DNA from: Primulina eburnea
Taxonomy: Eukaryota; Streptophyta; Magnoliopsida; Lamiales; Gesneriaceae
Reading direction: 5' to 3'
Length of the DNA: 64,000 bases
Assembly: GCF_022965805.1 (NCBI RefSeq)
Contig: NC_133104.1
Location: 20,837,892 to 20,901,891, forward strand
Below are positions 10,881 to 21,710 of this stretch, one piece after another. Position 1 is the stretch's first letter. Every line of letters begins with the position of its first letter. The notes beneath the pieces are model-generated. The model made no database searches, was not told the origin of the DNA, and saw only the letters and a list, made by a program, of their open reading frames with translations. Made by a program: the position numbers and the translations under genes.

Positions 10881-12954
10881 TGAAAGCGGACCGGTTACGG
10901 AGGCCGGAAACGCAACGGAAGCGAAAAATATAAATTTTTGAACAAAATTTTCGGCCCCCTTAATAAATTTGTGCAATATTTACAAAATCAAATTAAAACC
11001 ATTCATAGGATGATTTAGGATTTACCTATCAACCCCTTAGAGTTGATGAATGGCACCAACCAAGTGTAAACACTTTGGCTCTTGTATGGATGAAAGAAAT
11101 CTACAAGCTCCTTCTTTTCCCTTCAAGAATAAGGCCCACCACTTGGCTATGTAAATCCCTTCTTACTTTGCACTAGAAAAGCAAGAAGATTTTTCAAAGA
11201 GAATGATTTTTGCTCTCCAAAATGAGGAACAAAACTTGAAAATATTTTAGAGAAAATTAGAAGAAGATTTCGGCCAAGTGAGTTCCAAGTGAGAGTGGGA
11301 GACTAGCCTAGGTAGTTGTGAAAGTTGTCTCTCAAAAGTTGCATGTCTTTGGAATTTTTTTATTAAAAAGTAATCAACAACCTTTCACCTCCCAAGCATG
11401 CAAACCCTAGCATGTCTCACATATATTATATGGTTTTTAACACATTAAAAACCATAGACTAAATTTTATTATCTCAAACACATTTGAGATTAATTAAATA
11501 TTACTTGATTTTACTCAAGTCCCACTAGTTAAATAATTATTTAAATTAAGCTCTACTAGACTTAATATTATTAATCCAACACTTGAATTAATTTAATTAT
11601 TTAGACTCTACTAGGTCCACTAGTGTTTAATTAATTCAACACTTGAATTAATTTAATTTAGTCTCCAATAATGTTCATGAAAATCACAATTTTCAACTAC
11701 ATTATTTACTCGGCCAAATTTTAATCTTAGGAACACTTCCATAAATTAAAATTTGTATTTCTCTCTTAGAAGTCATACTTCTATTTTTCTTAACGCTTAT
11801 AAACACATTTATAAGCCGTTCAACACATTGAACTATTTTACTTCTCTTCGGGATTTACTAAGCAAGTACTTGTGTGGCCCTCAATGGTTCATTGATACAA
11901 CTAGCCGTGGGTTCACATCTCAATGTGATTCGGACTAAACATGTCCTTATTCGAGCATACCCCAATTGCTCCATTCTTACTTATCAACTCCTTGATAGTA
12001 AGAACGTCAGAACTCAAGTCTGATAGTACCCAACCAATCACGTTAAACGCCTAGCAGCATCGCTTACGTGATTCCCTAGGTATCACATGATAGTGCCTGC
12101 AAGAACCATTCAATTATGGTTAGCGTACAGTACGGTCCCTTCAACTCATATATCCCGACCGATTCGACAACTATTGGTCTATCGAGAGTTGTCAATGAAT
12201 CGATACTATGTGTCATGTTGTGGTTGCATCGATGGTGTAATCTATGAAACCCCTTTCATAATTACCACCATACTCTGATCAGAGATTTCAACCCACATAT
12301 ACATGAAAAAACACATAGGATATCCATACCCGTAGGTAAGCGGTGAATCCCCGACTACAATGCATCGACTCCTATATGTTTCGCCGTAACACCCAACCTT
12401 GCCACCTAATGACCCCATAAGAGTCGGTAAACAAGTCAAAGTGAAACGCTAGCACATAGAGTCTCAATGTTGTCCCGGGTCATAAGGACTAATTCTGTAC
12501 AACCATAAACCAGGATTTTTCCACTCGATAAGTGAGAACCACTTGGAAAGTCCTTTTATGGAGGGTTGTTCAGTGCACTCTACAAGGAGCACCTATCTGC
12601 ATGTTCGGACATCACAATGTCCCCTACCAATGAAACATGGTACTCACATCGCAGATACTAGTCTCTAACTCGAGCGGCCTTTATCCTTCTTAGTGGTGGC
12701 TGAATCGACTAGGAACGGTTTAGAATATACAGTATTCCAAATATGAGTTTCATGATACTCATCATATGAGCATCTCATATTCTTTCTACTATTTGTATAT
12801 TCAAGGACTTTATCTATGCAACTAGCATGGGTATAAAGATAAAGATGCCCCAAATTAATAAATTGAAATATTATTAAAATAAAGATCGTTTATACAAAGA
12901 GTTTCATTGTGAACAGTCGGCCAACACTTGGCTCGACGTGCACCTACTCTAACA
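10881..12954 (-). repeat. 5' LTR of copia B
   Basis: 2074 bp, long for a copia LTR. Plus-strand ends TGAAAGCGG and CTACTCTAACA. The middle is AT-rich with a repeated inverted motif (TTAATTCAACACTTGAATTAA) present twice. Related LTRs are at 16848-18862 (C), 21711-23585 (D), 56807-58946 (L) and 63126-64000 (M). Short frames inside are not called as genes. Confidence 0.9.
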
Positions 12955-13832
12955 AAACAGGTCTCTGAAGTTTGCATACCATATGCTCACTTCCGATAGA
13001 TGTAAACCCTCCAGGTTTGAGACATGTAAATCTCTTCCTTAATATCCCCATTAAGAAAGACTGTCTTGACATCAATCTGCCATATCTCATAGTCATACCA
13101 TGCAGCTATGGCTAGCAAAATCTTTATGTACTTGAACATTGCAACTAGTGAAATGGTTTCCTCAAAGTCAACTCCTTGTTTTTGAGTATATCATTTTGCC
13201 ACCAATCGCACCTTGAAGGTCAATACCTTCCCATCCGCCCCAAATTTCCTCTTGTAAATCCATTTACACCCTATGGGAACAATTCCCTCAGGTGGATCCA
13301 CGAGATTCCACACTTGGCTCGAATGCATGGAATTTATCTCAGATTCCATTGCTTCAAGCCACTTTGGATGAATCGGCATCAGATAATGCTTCCTTGAAGG
13401 TCCTTGGATCACATCCATGAATAGGCTCATCATGGCCCTCTTCAAGAAGCAGACCATACCTTATAGGTGGTCTCGAGACTCTCTCGGATCTTCTAGGAGC
13501 TTGTATCTTCTCTCTTGGCTCTTCGGGTGTGAGTTCTATAATTGTGGGTGTCTCTCGAACCTCTTCGAGTTCTATCATCTCCCCTTTTCTATCCAATAGA
13601 AATTCATTTTCCAAAAAGGTTGCATTCCTAGAAACAAACACCTTTGTTTCTAGGGGATGATAGAAATGATATCCAACTGAATTCCTTGGATATCCCACAA
13701 AGTAACATAAAATGGATCGACAATCCAATTTATCTCCCACTACCTGCTTTACATAAGCAGGGCACCCCATATTCTAAGACAAGAATATTTGGGAGGCTTA
13801 CCTATCCATATCTCATATGGTGTCTGTCTTTA
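12955..13832 (-). pseudogene. Copia C integrase C-terminus, linker and start of reverse transcriptase
   Basis: The frame from about 13832 down has WMGKPPKYSCL, the GCPAYVKQVVGDK motif (13770 on), the IELTPEEP linker and RRSERVSRPP, then a shift near 13375 into the reverse transcriptase start (WNLVDPPEGIVPIGCKWIYK, to 13191). There a TGA replaces the Gly of VAKGYTQ. Further reverse transcriptase (DVKTVFLNG) continues to 12955, where the LTR of B cuts it. The catalytic YVDD part is not in the window. Several independent lesions show an old copy. Confidence 0.82.
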
Positions 13833-14234
13833 AATGGACATTTAGTGGAATATCTTTCAATTATAAGTTATAGAGATCGTTTTCAAGTTCTCTAGTACCA
13901 ATCAAACATTCATTCTTTTAAATGTTGCAAACACCTTTGCTAAATAAACATGAATATCCATCTTTATCAACATAGAAATGGAAACAATGTTTTTCACCAA
14001 ATCTGGTACAAACAAAACATCTCTTAAAATTAACTTAAAATAATTGTTCATAAGCAAGTAAACATCTCCAATAGCTTTGGCAGCAACTCTTGCTCAATTG
14101 CCCATCCTTAAGAAGGTCATACCTTCTTTAAGCTTCCTAATTCTTCCCGTCACCTGTAACTCATTACAGAGATGTGAACCACAACCGGTATCTAATACCC
14201 AAGAAGTAGAGTTAATTGAAATGTTTACTTCAAT
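13833..14234 (-). pseudogene. Copia C post-protease remnant with integrase-core deletion joint
   Basis: From 14234 down: the rest of protease (a stop TAA replaces Tyr right after GMF; WVLDTGCGSHLC is readable), MGN followed by TGA where D has Gly, then the NNDFKLIL-like segment and the LKDIPL-like segment as in 181-360 of B. At about 13832-13842 this joins directly to the integrase C-terminus. The HHCC finger and DDE core, roughly 1 kb in full copia elements, are absent. The joint is the same in D (about 25502-25514). Confidence 0.8.
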
Positions 14235-15101
14235 TTAGAACATACCGTTTCCAGAACTCTTCTGGGCAAGATATTCCTTGCAATTTCGCCTCCAATGTCC
14301 AGGCTTATTGCAGTGATGACAAACATCACTAGTCTTGTCAGCCTTAACTGGTGTGGCTGCCACAACGGGATTCGGAGATTGCCTCAACAAGGGCACGTTC
14401 ATCTTGGGACGTTGGAAAGAACACTTCTTTCCCATCCCATGTGGATCAATCTTCGTACCAGATGAAGAACCCATATAAAGAACCAACTTCTCTTTCTTGA
14501 TGGTTGATTCAAACGTAACAAGCATATTCACCAACTCCTCAACGGTCGGCTCTAGCTTGTTCATGTTGAAATTCACAACAAAAGGATCAAATGAGCTAGG
14601 CAGCGATAACAGCAACACGTCGGTGGTCAACTCCGAAGGCAAGATCAGATCCATGCCAATGAGCTTGACCACGAGCCCAATCAACTTCAAGCCATGCTCA
14701 TGGACCGAGGCCCCATCTCGCATGCGCAAACTGATCAGCTCCTTGACGGTAGCATGCCTAAGAGGCCGTGTTTGCTCACCAAAGAGCTCCTTGAGATGCA
14801 AATGAATGTCAACAGCACTCTTTGCATCCTCAAAACGCCTCTGCAGCTCATCATTCATAGAAGTCAGCATATAACACCTGGCAATCAAGTCATTGTCACA
14901 CCAATCCTTGTAAGCTTGCAATTCCTCAGGAGTGCAGTCAGTCGGAGCCTCAACAGGGGGCGACTCAGTCAGCGTATATGCTACCCTTTCCGAATTCAAG
15001 ACGATTTTCAGGTTTCTTAGCCAAGTGAGGTAATAAGGTCCAGTTAATATGTGTTTTTCGAGTATTACGGATATCGGATTGCGAATCGAAGACATTGTCA
15101 A
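14235..15101 (-). CDS. Copia C gag (open frame, truncated before protease)
   Basis: 288 codons, MTMSSIRNPISVILEK to GNGMF. Contains the copia gag fold and the zinc knuckle CHHCNKPGHWRRNC near residue 267. The natural product would continue into protease; here TAT (Tyr) has become TAA at the stop. Gag is otherwise uninterrupted and close to the frames at 8017-9045 and 25716-26783. Gag forms the virus-like particle that packages element RNA; whether this copy is expressed is unknown. Confidence 0.75.
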   Translation of the reverse strand: MTMSSIRNPISVILEKHILTGPYYLTWLRNLKIVLNSERVAYTLTESPPVEAPTDCTPEELQAYKDWCDNDLIARCYMLTSMNDELQRRFEDAKSAVDIHLHLKELFGEQTRPLRHATVKELISLRMRDGASVHEHGLKLIGLVVKLIGMDLILPSELTTDVLLLSLPSSFDPFVVNFNMNKLEPTVEELVNMLVTFESTIKKEKLVLYMGSSSGTKIDPHGMGKKCSFQRPKMNVPLLRQSPNPVVAATPVKADKTSDVCHHCNKPGHWRRNCKEYLAQKSSGNGMF

Positions 15102-16833
15102 TTTGTACTGAAAAGTAAAAACAGATAAATGTTGGTGACTATTTTAAAATATTTAGTAAGATATGAAGTTTGGACTTTTACTTCATAAATATTTGCTTCC
15201 ACTGTTTTGACATCTTTCACTACCCTCTACTGAAAACGGGAAACTCCTTTCCTCAGTAGGTACGTAAGGTCCAATTAGCGAATTATGATCCCGAATAATA
15301 TCAGCCAATCACAATTCCTAAACGGTAGTTTCCAATTGCATCACAATGCAACCCTCTACGTAAATTTTAGTCTCACGTTTGATTAGGACCCAATAATATG
15401 ACGTCGTTCATCTTCACGTGTCAAGCCTTACCCATCGATGTTGAACCTTGATGGACGGTCGCCATGAGTTCCCCCAATAATATGAGCCGAAATCATGGGA
15501 GTTCCACGTAGTTCACATCACCATGTCAATGGATGTCACAGCTTTCCGGCACCCAGAGCTCCCCCAATAATATGAGCCGAGCCCCGAGTACGGGTAGCGT
15601 TCATCATGCACCCATTGTCGTGGAAGACATGGAAATTATAAACAAATTTATAATTTCCCTTTTCGGGCTTGATATTAATTTTGAATCTTATTCAAAATGA
15701 GGGTTTTTTAATTTTGAAAGGTCTCATCTTTAATTTTATTTAAAACCTCGCCATGTTTGATCGTATGTTTGCCGGATTCATGCAACTTTGTTATTATCAT
15801 AATAATAACGCACATACTCATTATTTATAACATATCATGCATATATTATAAACAACAAACAAAACAAGGATGATCAATCGCCCCAAAACTAATGGACCGT
15901 GAGAACTAAACACGGGCCTAGGTCCAATCCTAGGGAAATGCATGGGATGCAAATGCAACTATTACATGAGATTCCAATATTTACATGTCTTCGATCTTCA
16001 TAATCATCATTGCCACCATCTTCCAATCTTGATCATCCACTATACTAATATTTACAAATAAATATCCATGGCAAATAGGGATACATCTCATGGGGTGGGA
16101 ACGGACCATAAACCAAGCCCACTTTATAAATTGATAATTATTACAATCATTCAACACAAAATATCCTAGCATACACCTAGCAAATTGGGCTTGGGCTTTT
16201 GATCATCCTTCATGCATAATATCACATATTATACATCATCAATTAATTATCACAATAATTAATTGATCCAATATTATATATCTTGATCCAATCACTAACC
16301 GCCACGATTATAAACTAAATTAACAAATTATACAAACACCTTTGTCTACTTTCCAATTAATTTATTTATAACCGAATTTCTTGGAAATAACCATTTACTA
16401 TAAATATTTAAAGTTCAACTTAAAATATTTATTTCATGAGAAAATATTTGCAACTTTTGTAATTTTAAACTTAAGGGCCCAAAAACTCATTTTTCACCAA
16501 AAATATTTTGGCCCATTTAAAATTCACAAATATGTTAGCCATCTAATGGCCCAACAACATCAAGGCCATGACATTTTGATTATCCAAAACACTTTTGGAA
16601 ACCCTAGTCGTCATCGCCGTCGCCGGATTCCGGCCAACAAATTTTTTTTTTATTTTAAAAATGGGACGTTTCGGGCACCCTCGGGCAGCCCGAGCTGCCC
16701 GACACGGGAAGCAACATGCTGCCCAAAGTTTCCCACAAAAGCCTCGGTTTTTGGTTGCAAATTTCATTCTCATGCGGTTAGAAATCAATCTCAATATAAT
16801 ATCTTATAATTGCTACGCAAAATCGTAACCATA
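15102..16833 (-). other. Long untranslated leader of copia C
   Basis: Aligns with the leader of B. It keeps the spaced AATAATAT motifs (15295-15570), the paired hairpins near 15890-15935, the GGCCCA motifs, the telo-box (about 16599) and the GGGCAGC palindromes (about 16664-16735). The 142-codon plus-strand frame at 16381-16809 is not preserved in the other copies and is not called. Confidence 0.8.
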
Positions 16834-16845
16834 GCTCGGATACCA
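16834..16845 (-). other. Primer-binding site of copia C
   Basis: Same TGGTATCCGAGC (element strand) as in B, two bases from the LTR start at 16848. Confidence 0.85.
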
Positions 16846-16847
16846 CT

Positions 16848-18862
16848 TGAAAGAGGATCGGTTACGGTGACCGGAAGCGCAACGGAAGTTTAAAAATCGA
16901 ATTTTACAAGAAAAATTTTCGTCCACCCCACATTTTGTGTAGCAAATACAAAAACAAATACATGTCATACATAGGGTGTTTGAGAGATATACCTATCATT
17001 CTTTAAAAGATTGATTGTGGCTCCAACTTAGTTGTCAAACAACTAAGCTCTTCAATGGCAAGACAATCTTCAAGCTTCCCTTTGAGCCCACCTTGCTCAA
17101 ATATTAAGCCCACCACCAACTAGTTAGAACCACTCTAATTTTGTACTAGAAAAATTAGAGCATTTTTCATTAAGAAGTGTGTGCATTCCTCCACAATTGA
17201 AGAACAAAAATGGAGGAGAAAAATGAGTAAAATTTCGGCCATAAGGTGATGGGAGAGAAGGGAGAACACTTTTCTTGGTTGTGGAAAAAGTTGAGTTAAG
17301 CATGTGCATGCCATGCCTTGGTTGTGCAAAAAGTTGTCTCCCAACCCTTCACCTCCCATGCATGCATATATTATATGGTTTTTAACGAATTAAAAAACCA
17401 TGGACTAAATTTAATTATCTCATACATATTTGAGACTAATTAAACATTACTTGAATTTACTCAAGTCCACTAGTTAAATAATTTATTTAAATTGAGCTCT
17501 ACAAGACTCAATATAATTTAATTAATTCAACACTTGAATTAATTTAATTTAGTCCATAATAATGTTTATGAAAATCACAATTTTCAAATACATTATTCAC
17601 TTGGCCAACTTTTAATTTAGGAACACTTGCTTAAATTAAAATTTACATTTCTCTCATAGAAGTCATACTTCTATTTTTCTTTACGCTTATAAACTCATTT
17701 ATAAGCCGTTCAACACATTGAACTATTTTCTCCTTTATAGAAGTCGTACTTCTAATTTTCCTTACGCTTATAAACTCATTTATAAGCCGTTCAATGGTTT
17801 ATTGATACAAGAAGCCGTGGGTTCACATCTCCATGTGATTCGGACTAAACATGTCCTTATATGAGCATACCCCAATTGCTCCATTCTTATTTATCAACTC
17901 CTTGATAACAAGAACGTCAGAACTCAAGTCTGATAGTACCCAACCAATCATGTTAAATGCCTAGCAGCATTGCTTACATGATTCCCTAGGTATCAAATGA
18001 TAGTGTCTGCAAGAACCATTCAATTATTGTTAGCGCACAGTACGGTCCCTTCAACTCATATATCCCGACTGATTCGACAACCATTGGTTTATCGAGAGTT
18101 GTCAATGAATTGATACTATGTGTCATGTCGTAGTTGCATCGATGGTGTAATCTATGAAACCCATTCCATAATTACCACCATAGTCTGATCAGAGATTTCA
18201 ACCTACATACACATGATAACACATAGGATATCCATACCCGAAGGTAATCGGTGAATCCCTGACTACAATGCATCGACTCCTATATGTTTCGACAGAACAC
18301 CCAACCTTGCCACCTGATGACCCCTTGAGAGTCGGTAAACAAGTCAAAGTGTAATGCTAGCACATAGAGTCTCAATGTTGTCCCGGGTCATAAGGACTAA
18401 TGGTGTACAACCATAAACCAGGACGTTTCCACTCGATAAGTGAGAACCACTTGGAAAGTCCTTTTATGGAGGGTTGTTCAGTGCACTCTACCAGGAGCAC
18501 CTATCTGCATGCTCGGACATCACAATGTCCCCTACCAATGAAACATGGTAATCACATCGCAGATACTAGTCTCGAACTCTAGCGGCCTATATCCTTCTTA
18601 GCGGCGGCTGAATCGACTAGGAACTGTTTAGAATATACAGTATTCCAAATATGAGTTTCATGAAACTCATCATATGAGCATCTCATATTCTTTCTACTAT
18701 TTGTATATTCAAGGACTTTATCTATGCAACTAGCATGGGTATACAGATAAAGATTTGCCAAAATAATAATTTCAAATATTATTAAAATAAAGATTGCTTA
18801 TACATAGAGTTTCATTGTGAACACTCGGCCAACACTTGGCTCGATGGGCACCTACTCTAACA
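16848..18862 (-). repeat. 5' LTR of copia C
   Basis: 2015 bp with the family ends TGAAAG and CTCTAACA. Compared with B it has one copy of the TTAATTCAACACTTGAATTAA motif instead of two, and a duplicated segment of about 95 bp (17650-17790; two rounds of AGAAGTC-TACTTCTA followed by TTTATAAGCCGTTCAA). Confidence 0.9.
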
Positions 18863-19576
18863 CACATGATTTTTCCCAACACTAGAACCAAGAATAAATT
18901 ACACCGAAAGCTTACCTTAGCTTCCTTGATCCCTAAATAACCTTGTTCTCTCAACAACAATCCAACCACAAGCTTGAATCAAAGAAAGGAAATGAAGGAA
19001 TGAAGAAACCCTCGCTCCCCTAAAGAGAAAAATCGAGAATGTGGGGAAGGAAATTAGAGAAATGAGCCAACTCAACCACTTATAACACTTAAAATCTGAA
19101 AACACGCTTCTACTGTTCACAGACCGCGGGTGCGCTACCTTCTGCACCGCGAGTGCGCTATGCCTTCGGAATCTCATCCAAAAATCCATGATTGACGACC
19201 GCGGGTGTGCTCCATTAAGGACTGCGGGTGCGCTCTGGTCTCGGCCTACACACCGCGGGTGCGGTGGCTTCCTGACCGCGGGTGCGTTATATCTTCGGCA
19301 CTTCAACACAAAAATCAGAAATAATGACCGCGGGTGCGGTCCTCTTTTGAGTGCGGGTGCGATCACCTCTGTAGCCAACAAAATACTCTACGCAATAAAG
19401 ATCGAATCGGAACGCTGATACAATACAACTACACATCAACTAATATCAACAACACCACAAAACAATAATCACCAACAATAGTATAACCCATAATCACAAC
19501 TCTTTACATCTAAACCAATAATCCAAAAAACATACGAAAACTTAAACCGTACCGTTCACCAAGCTTGGCTATTACA
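18863..19576 (-). repeat. Gypsy LTR fragment X (U3 side)
   Basis: Right part of a minus-orientation gypsy LTR ending in ATTACA at 19576; its other end lies beyond copia C, outside the window. It contains eight ACCGCGGGTGCGGT-like 14-mers in four pairs (below) and a TTATAA box at 19080-19085. It adjoins reverse-transcriptase sequence of E at 19577. I read it as the 5' LTR (or a solo LTR) of a separate element inserted in the pol of E, with GATAC (19577-19581) as possible duplication. The alternative, the 3' LTR of E joined to pol by deletion exactly at the LTR edge, is less simple. Confidence 0.7.
19123..19363 (-). promoter_or_regulatory. U3 array of paired GC-rich 14-mers in X
   Basis: Half-sites start at 19123/19146, 19198/19221, 19252/19275 and 19327/19350; every pair is 23 bp apart. 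The typical half-site, ACCGCGGGTGCGGT, is an imperfect palindrome (ACCGC and GCGGT arms). Same half-site type as in J and G. Confidence 0.8.
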
Positions 19577-20311
19577 GATACGCTCGGTCTGATATACCCC
19601 TTGGCCAGTAAATCCTCCAACTGTTCTTTCAACTCTTTCAACTCATTTGGTGCCATTCTTTACGGAGCCCTCGAAATCGGAACTATACCTGGCATCAACT
19701 CAATGCTGAAGTCTATCTCTCGAATCTAAGGCAAACCAAGCATCTCATCTGGGAAGACATCAGCAAACTCACACCACTGGCAAATCCGCCAATGATGGAC
19801 TCGATTTCAGTAAATCGACTGAGTAGACAAGGAATCCCTTCGCTCTTTTCTGTAACAATCGGGTCATAGATAATACGGATATCAAAGGAATTTTGGCTCG
19901 AGATCCCTTACCGTAAAATTTCCACTCATCAGCCATCTCCGGTCTGAATCTCACAATTTTGTGGAAACAATCAACGGTAGCCCTGTACTTGGTCAGTATA
20001 TCGATACCCATAATACAGTAAAAATCAGATAGCCCAAGTACGATACAATCTAACTTAATCTCATGCCCGTCATACTGTAGCATACAATGTTTCACAGAAT
20101 TCATCGATATCAAACCTGTCCCCAAAGGAGAAGAGACAGACACTACAGACGATAATGACTGAACAGGAAATGCATGACTCAATGCAATTATCTCAGAAAT
20201 AAACGTATGAGAAGCACCAGTATCAATTAATACATAAGCAGGGTTACCATATAAAGAACAGTTACCTGCAACGACATCATCTGGTGCTTCCTGAGCCTGC
20301 TCCTCTGTCAA
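19577..20311 (-). pseudogene. Gypsy E protease and start of reverse transcriptase
   Basis: Frame 20311-19769 carries [15 protein letters not shown], the protease active site [13 protein letters not shown] (about residue 28-40), [17 protein letters not shown] and the spacer to SLADLPVV. The reading then shifts (the homologue has [15 protein letters not shown]) and goes on through GTIPISRAP-like and the start of reverse transcriptase to 19577. The catalytic DD motif is not reached. Confidence 0.8.
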
Positions 20312-21219
20312 AGCAAATACTCTGGCCTGCTGTCTAGGAAGCTGGCTCGCTGTCTGGCTTCCTCCTGGCCTCTACTGTGACTGAGATGGTGCTGGCTGAA
20401 ATGAATGAACAGCAGCTGATGATTCGGCTCCCTGGGATCATTGGGAACCTCTCTGTGGACATGCTCTGGTAAAATGTCCCTGTTGTCTGCAGATGTGACA
20501 ATTACAAAGTACTCCTTGGCATTGCTCTGTGGGATGTCTCCCTCCGCAAGTTCTGCAGTAAGCTCCGGTATAACTCTGTTTGGAACCAGTGGAGCTAGAA
20601 GAACTGTTGCAGGATTTCTTAAACTGTTTTCCTCTAGCTTTCAAAAAATCCTTCTTTCCACCACTGCCGCTGCCACCCTAAAATTTGGGAGGTGGTTGTT
20701 GTGGTCTCGGTGCTGAAGGAACAAACAAAGCTCCTTTCTGTCTCATCAGACCGGCTTCTGCTCCTTTGGATCTGTTCAGGGCGTCAGTAAATTTATTCGG
20801 TCACCCTCTGTTCCCCAATGTAAAAATCTCGGGGTTCAAGACATTGATGAACTGATCAGCAGTAGCTTCCTCGCTCTCAGCAACATGTGGAGCAAATCTC
20901 AACAAGGTAGAGAACTTGGTCACATACTCTTCAATATTCAACTGACCTTGTCTCAGATTGGCAAATTCGACCCCCTTGTCTTTCTTGTACGACACTAAGA
21001 AAAATTTCTGATAAAATTCAGTTCTAAATACATTCCAGGTAATAGTCGTACCTGGATGCTCCAATGCTCCTTTTGTCGTAATCCACCAGTTCTTTGCAAC
21101 GTCCTGCAACTGGTGTTCTATCAGCCGAACTCGTCGCTCAATGTTTCCATTGGAGTTGCTGTCACATCCATTGGGGGATTCGAAGTGCTACCATGTTCCG
21201 GTACTCTTCGAGGAGGCAT
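20312..21219 (-). pseudogene. Gypsy E gag
   Basis: Start codon at 21217-21219 (MPPRR, as in J, K and G). Compared with K, a stretch of about 50 residues after MDVTATPMETL is missing, and METL is joined to ERRVRLIEHQ. The capsid part at 21109-20801 (FAPHVAESEEATADQFI) is followed by breaks near 20800 and 20690. The zinc knuckle [14 protein letters not shown] lies at 20480-20520. Further stops occur near 20375 and 20436. Not functional. Confidence 0.8.
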
Positions 21220-21470
21220 ATCTGAATATCAAAAGGATTAGTAATCAAATAAAATAAATCTATTTCAGTTCAGTTCCCCCTCCGATCATCTTATAGCTAA
21301 TCAAGAATCGGTTCTGATTCATTCTCAATAATACACGTTACAACTCAAATCAGATAGCCAAGTAAACATGTATTACATAAAGCAGTAGACATGCTAGCAA
21401 TCACAAGCAAGGAAAGAAAATTCTTTCTACCCCGCTCACTAGCTCCTATCTCAGTCTAAGGTAACCAACT
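21220..21470 (-). other. Untranslated leader of gypsy E
   Basis: About 250 bp between gag and the primer site; matches the leaders of J (47214-47456) and G (60644-60882) in part. No gene. Confidence 0.7.
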
Positions 21471-21482
21471 GCTCTGATACCA
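21471..21482 (-). other. Primer-binding site of gypsy E
   Basis: GCTCTGATACCA on the plus strand (initiator-Met type), five bases from the LTR start at 21488. Confidence 0.88.
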
Positions 21483-21487
21483 CCTGC

Positions 21488-21710
21488 TGTGGGGACCCTA
21501 ATATACAAGTGCGGAAACATAAGATAATAAATCTGGGACACGTGTCAGTGTAATAGTACAAATCTTGCACAACATTTATTTAACTTAATTAAAGTTCAGT
21601 CACTATGTCAAGTACTGAAAATCACTATAATCTAAGTCCGGATCTCCACGCTAATCCTGAATATTTCTTCCTCTTCCTGATCCTGATCCTACCCCACCTG
21701 TTGTCATACA
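21488..21710 (-). repeat. 5' LTR of gypsy E, U5 end only
   Basis: Starts TGTGGGGACCC like J, K and G. 223 bp remain before copia D cuts it; the conserved GATCCTACCCCACCTGTTG block (21683-21704) is present. ATACA at 21706-21710 may be the left copy of the target duplication of D. Confidence 0.8.

Larger units (their letters stand above)
1..12954 (-). mobile_element. Copia LTR retrotransposon B (5' half; interrupted by A)
   Basis: A Ty1/copia element on the minus strand. Its parts, from right to left, are a 5' LTR (10881-12954), primer-binding site (10867-10878), a long leader (9046-10866), gag-protease (8017-9045), then, beyond gypsy A, the pre-integrase region (1-395). The 3' half lies left of the window. 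The right end abuts pol sequence of another copia (C), and AAACA at 12955-12959 is the likely right copy of its target duplication; the left copy is out of view. B is older than A, which it hosts, and younger than C. Confidence 0.85.
12955..18862 (-). mobile_element. Copia LTR retrotransposon C (5' part; integrase deleted)
   Basis: Same family and orientation as B and D. From right to left: 5' LTR 16848-18862, primer site, leader 15102-16833, gag 14235-15101, damaged protease, a joint at about 13832 where the integrase core is missing, integrase C-terminus and the start of reverse transcriptase up to 12955, where B is inserted. The 3' half is left of the window. CACAT at 18863-18867 is the likely right copy of its target duplication. 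Confidence 0.85.
19577..21710 (-). mobile_element. Gypsy retrotransposon E (5' portion)
   Basis: From right to left: 5' LTR start 21488-21710 (cut by copia D), primer site 21471-21482, gag start at 21219, damaged gag, protease, and the start of reverse transcriptase up to 19577. The downstream part lies left of X, outside the window. It is the oldest recognisable layer. Confidence 0.75.

Noticed and set aside
16381..16809. 142-codon plus-strand frame in the copia C leader; a related short frame at 10458-10658
   Set aside because: Only a short stretch (NPSRHRRRR) is shared; length and frame differ between copies and the third copy does not keep it. More likely promoter-like DNA than a gene.
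19123..19363. Regularly spaced 14-mers that resemble a CRISPR array
   Set aside because: They lie in the U3 of a plant LTR, the repeats are short and palindromic, and spacing is by pairs. No cas genes; not a prokaryotic context.
21471..21482. Met-tRNA-like sequence as a tRNA gene (also 6515, 47457, 60883)
   Set aside because: Only the 12-13 bases complementary to the tRNA 3' end are present, beside an LTR: primer-binding sites, not genes.
18863..21710. X and E as a single element with its 3' LTR joined to pol
   Set aside because: It would need a deletion starting exactly at the LTR edge. Insertion of a separate element in the pol of E explains the same joint more simply; not excluded.
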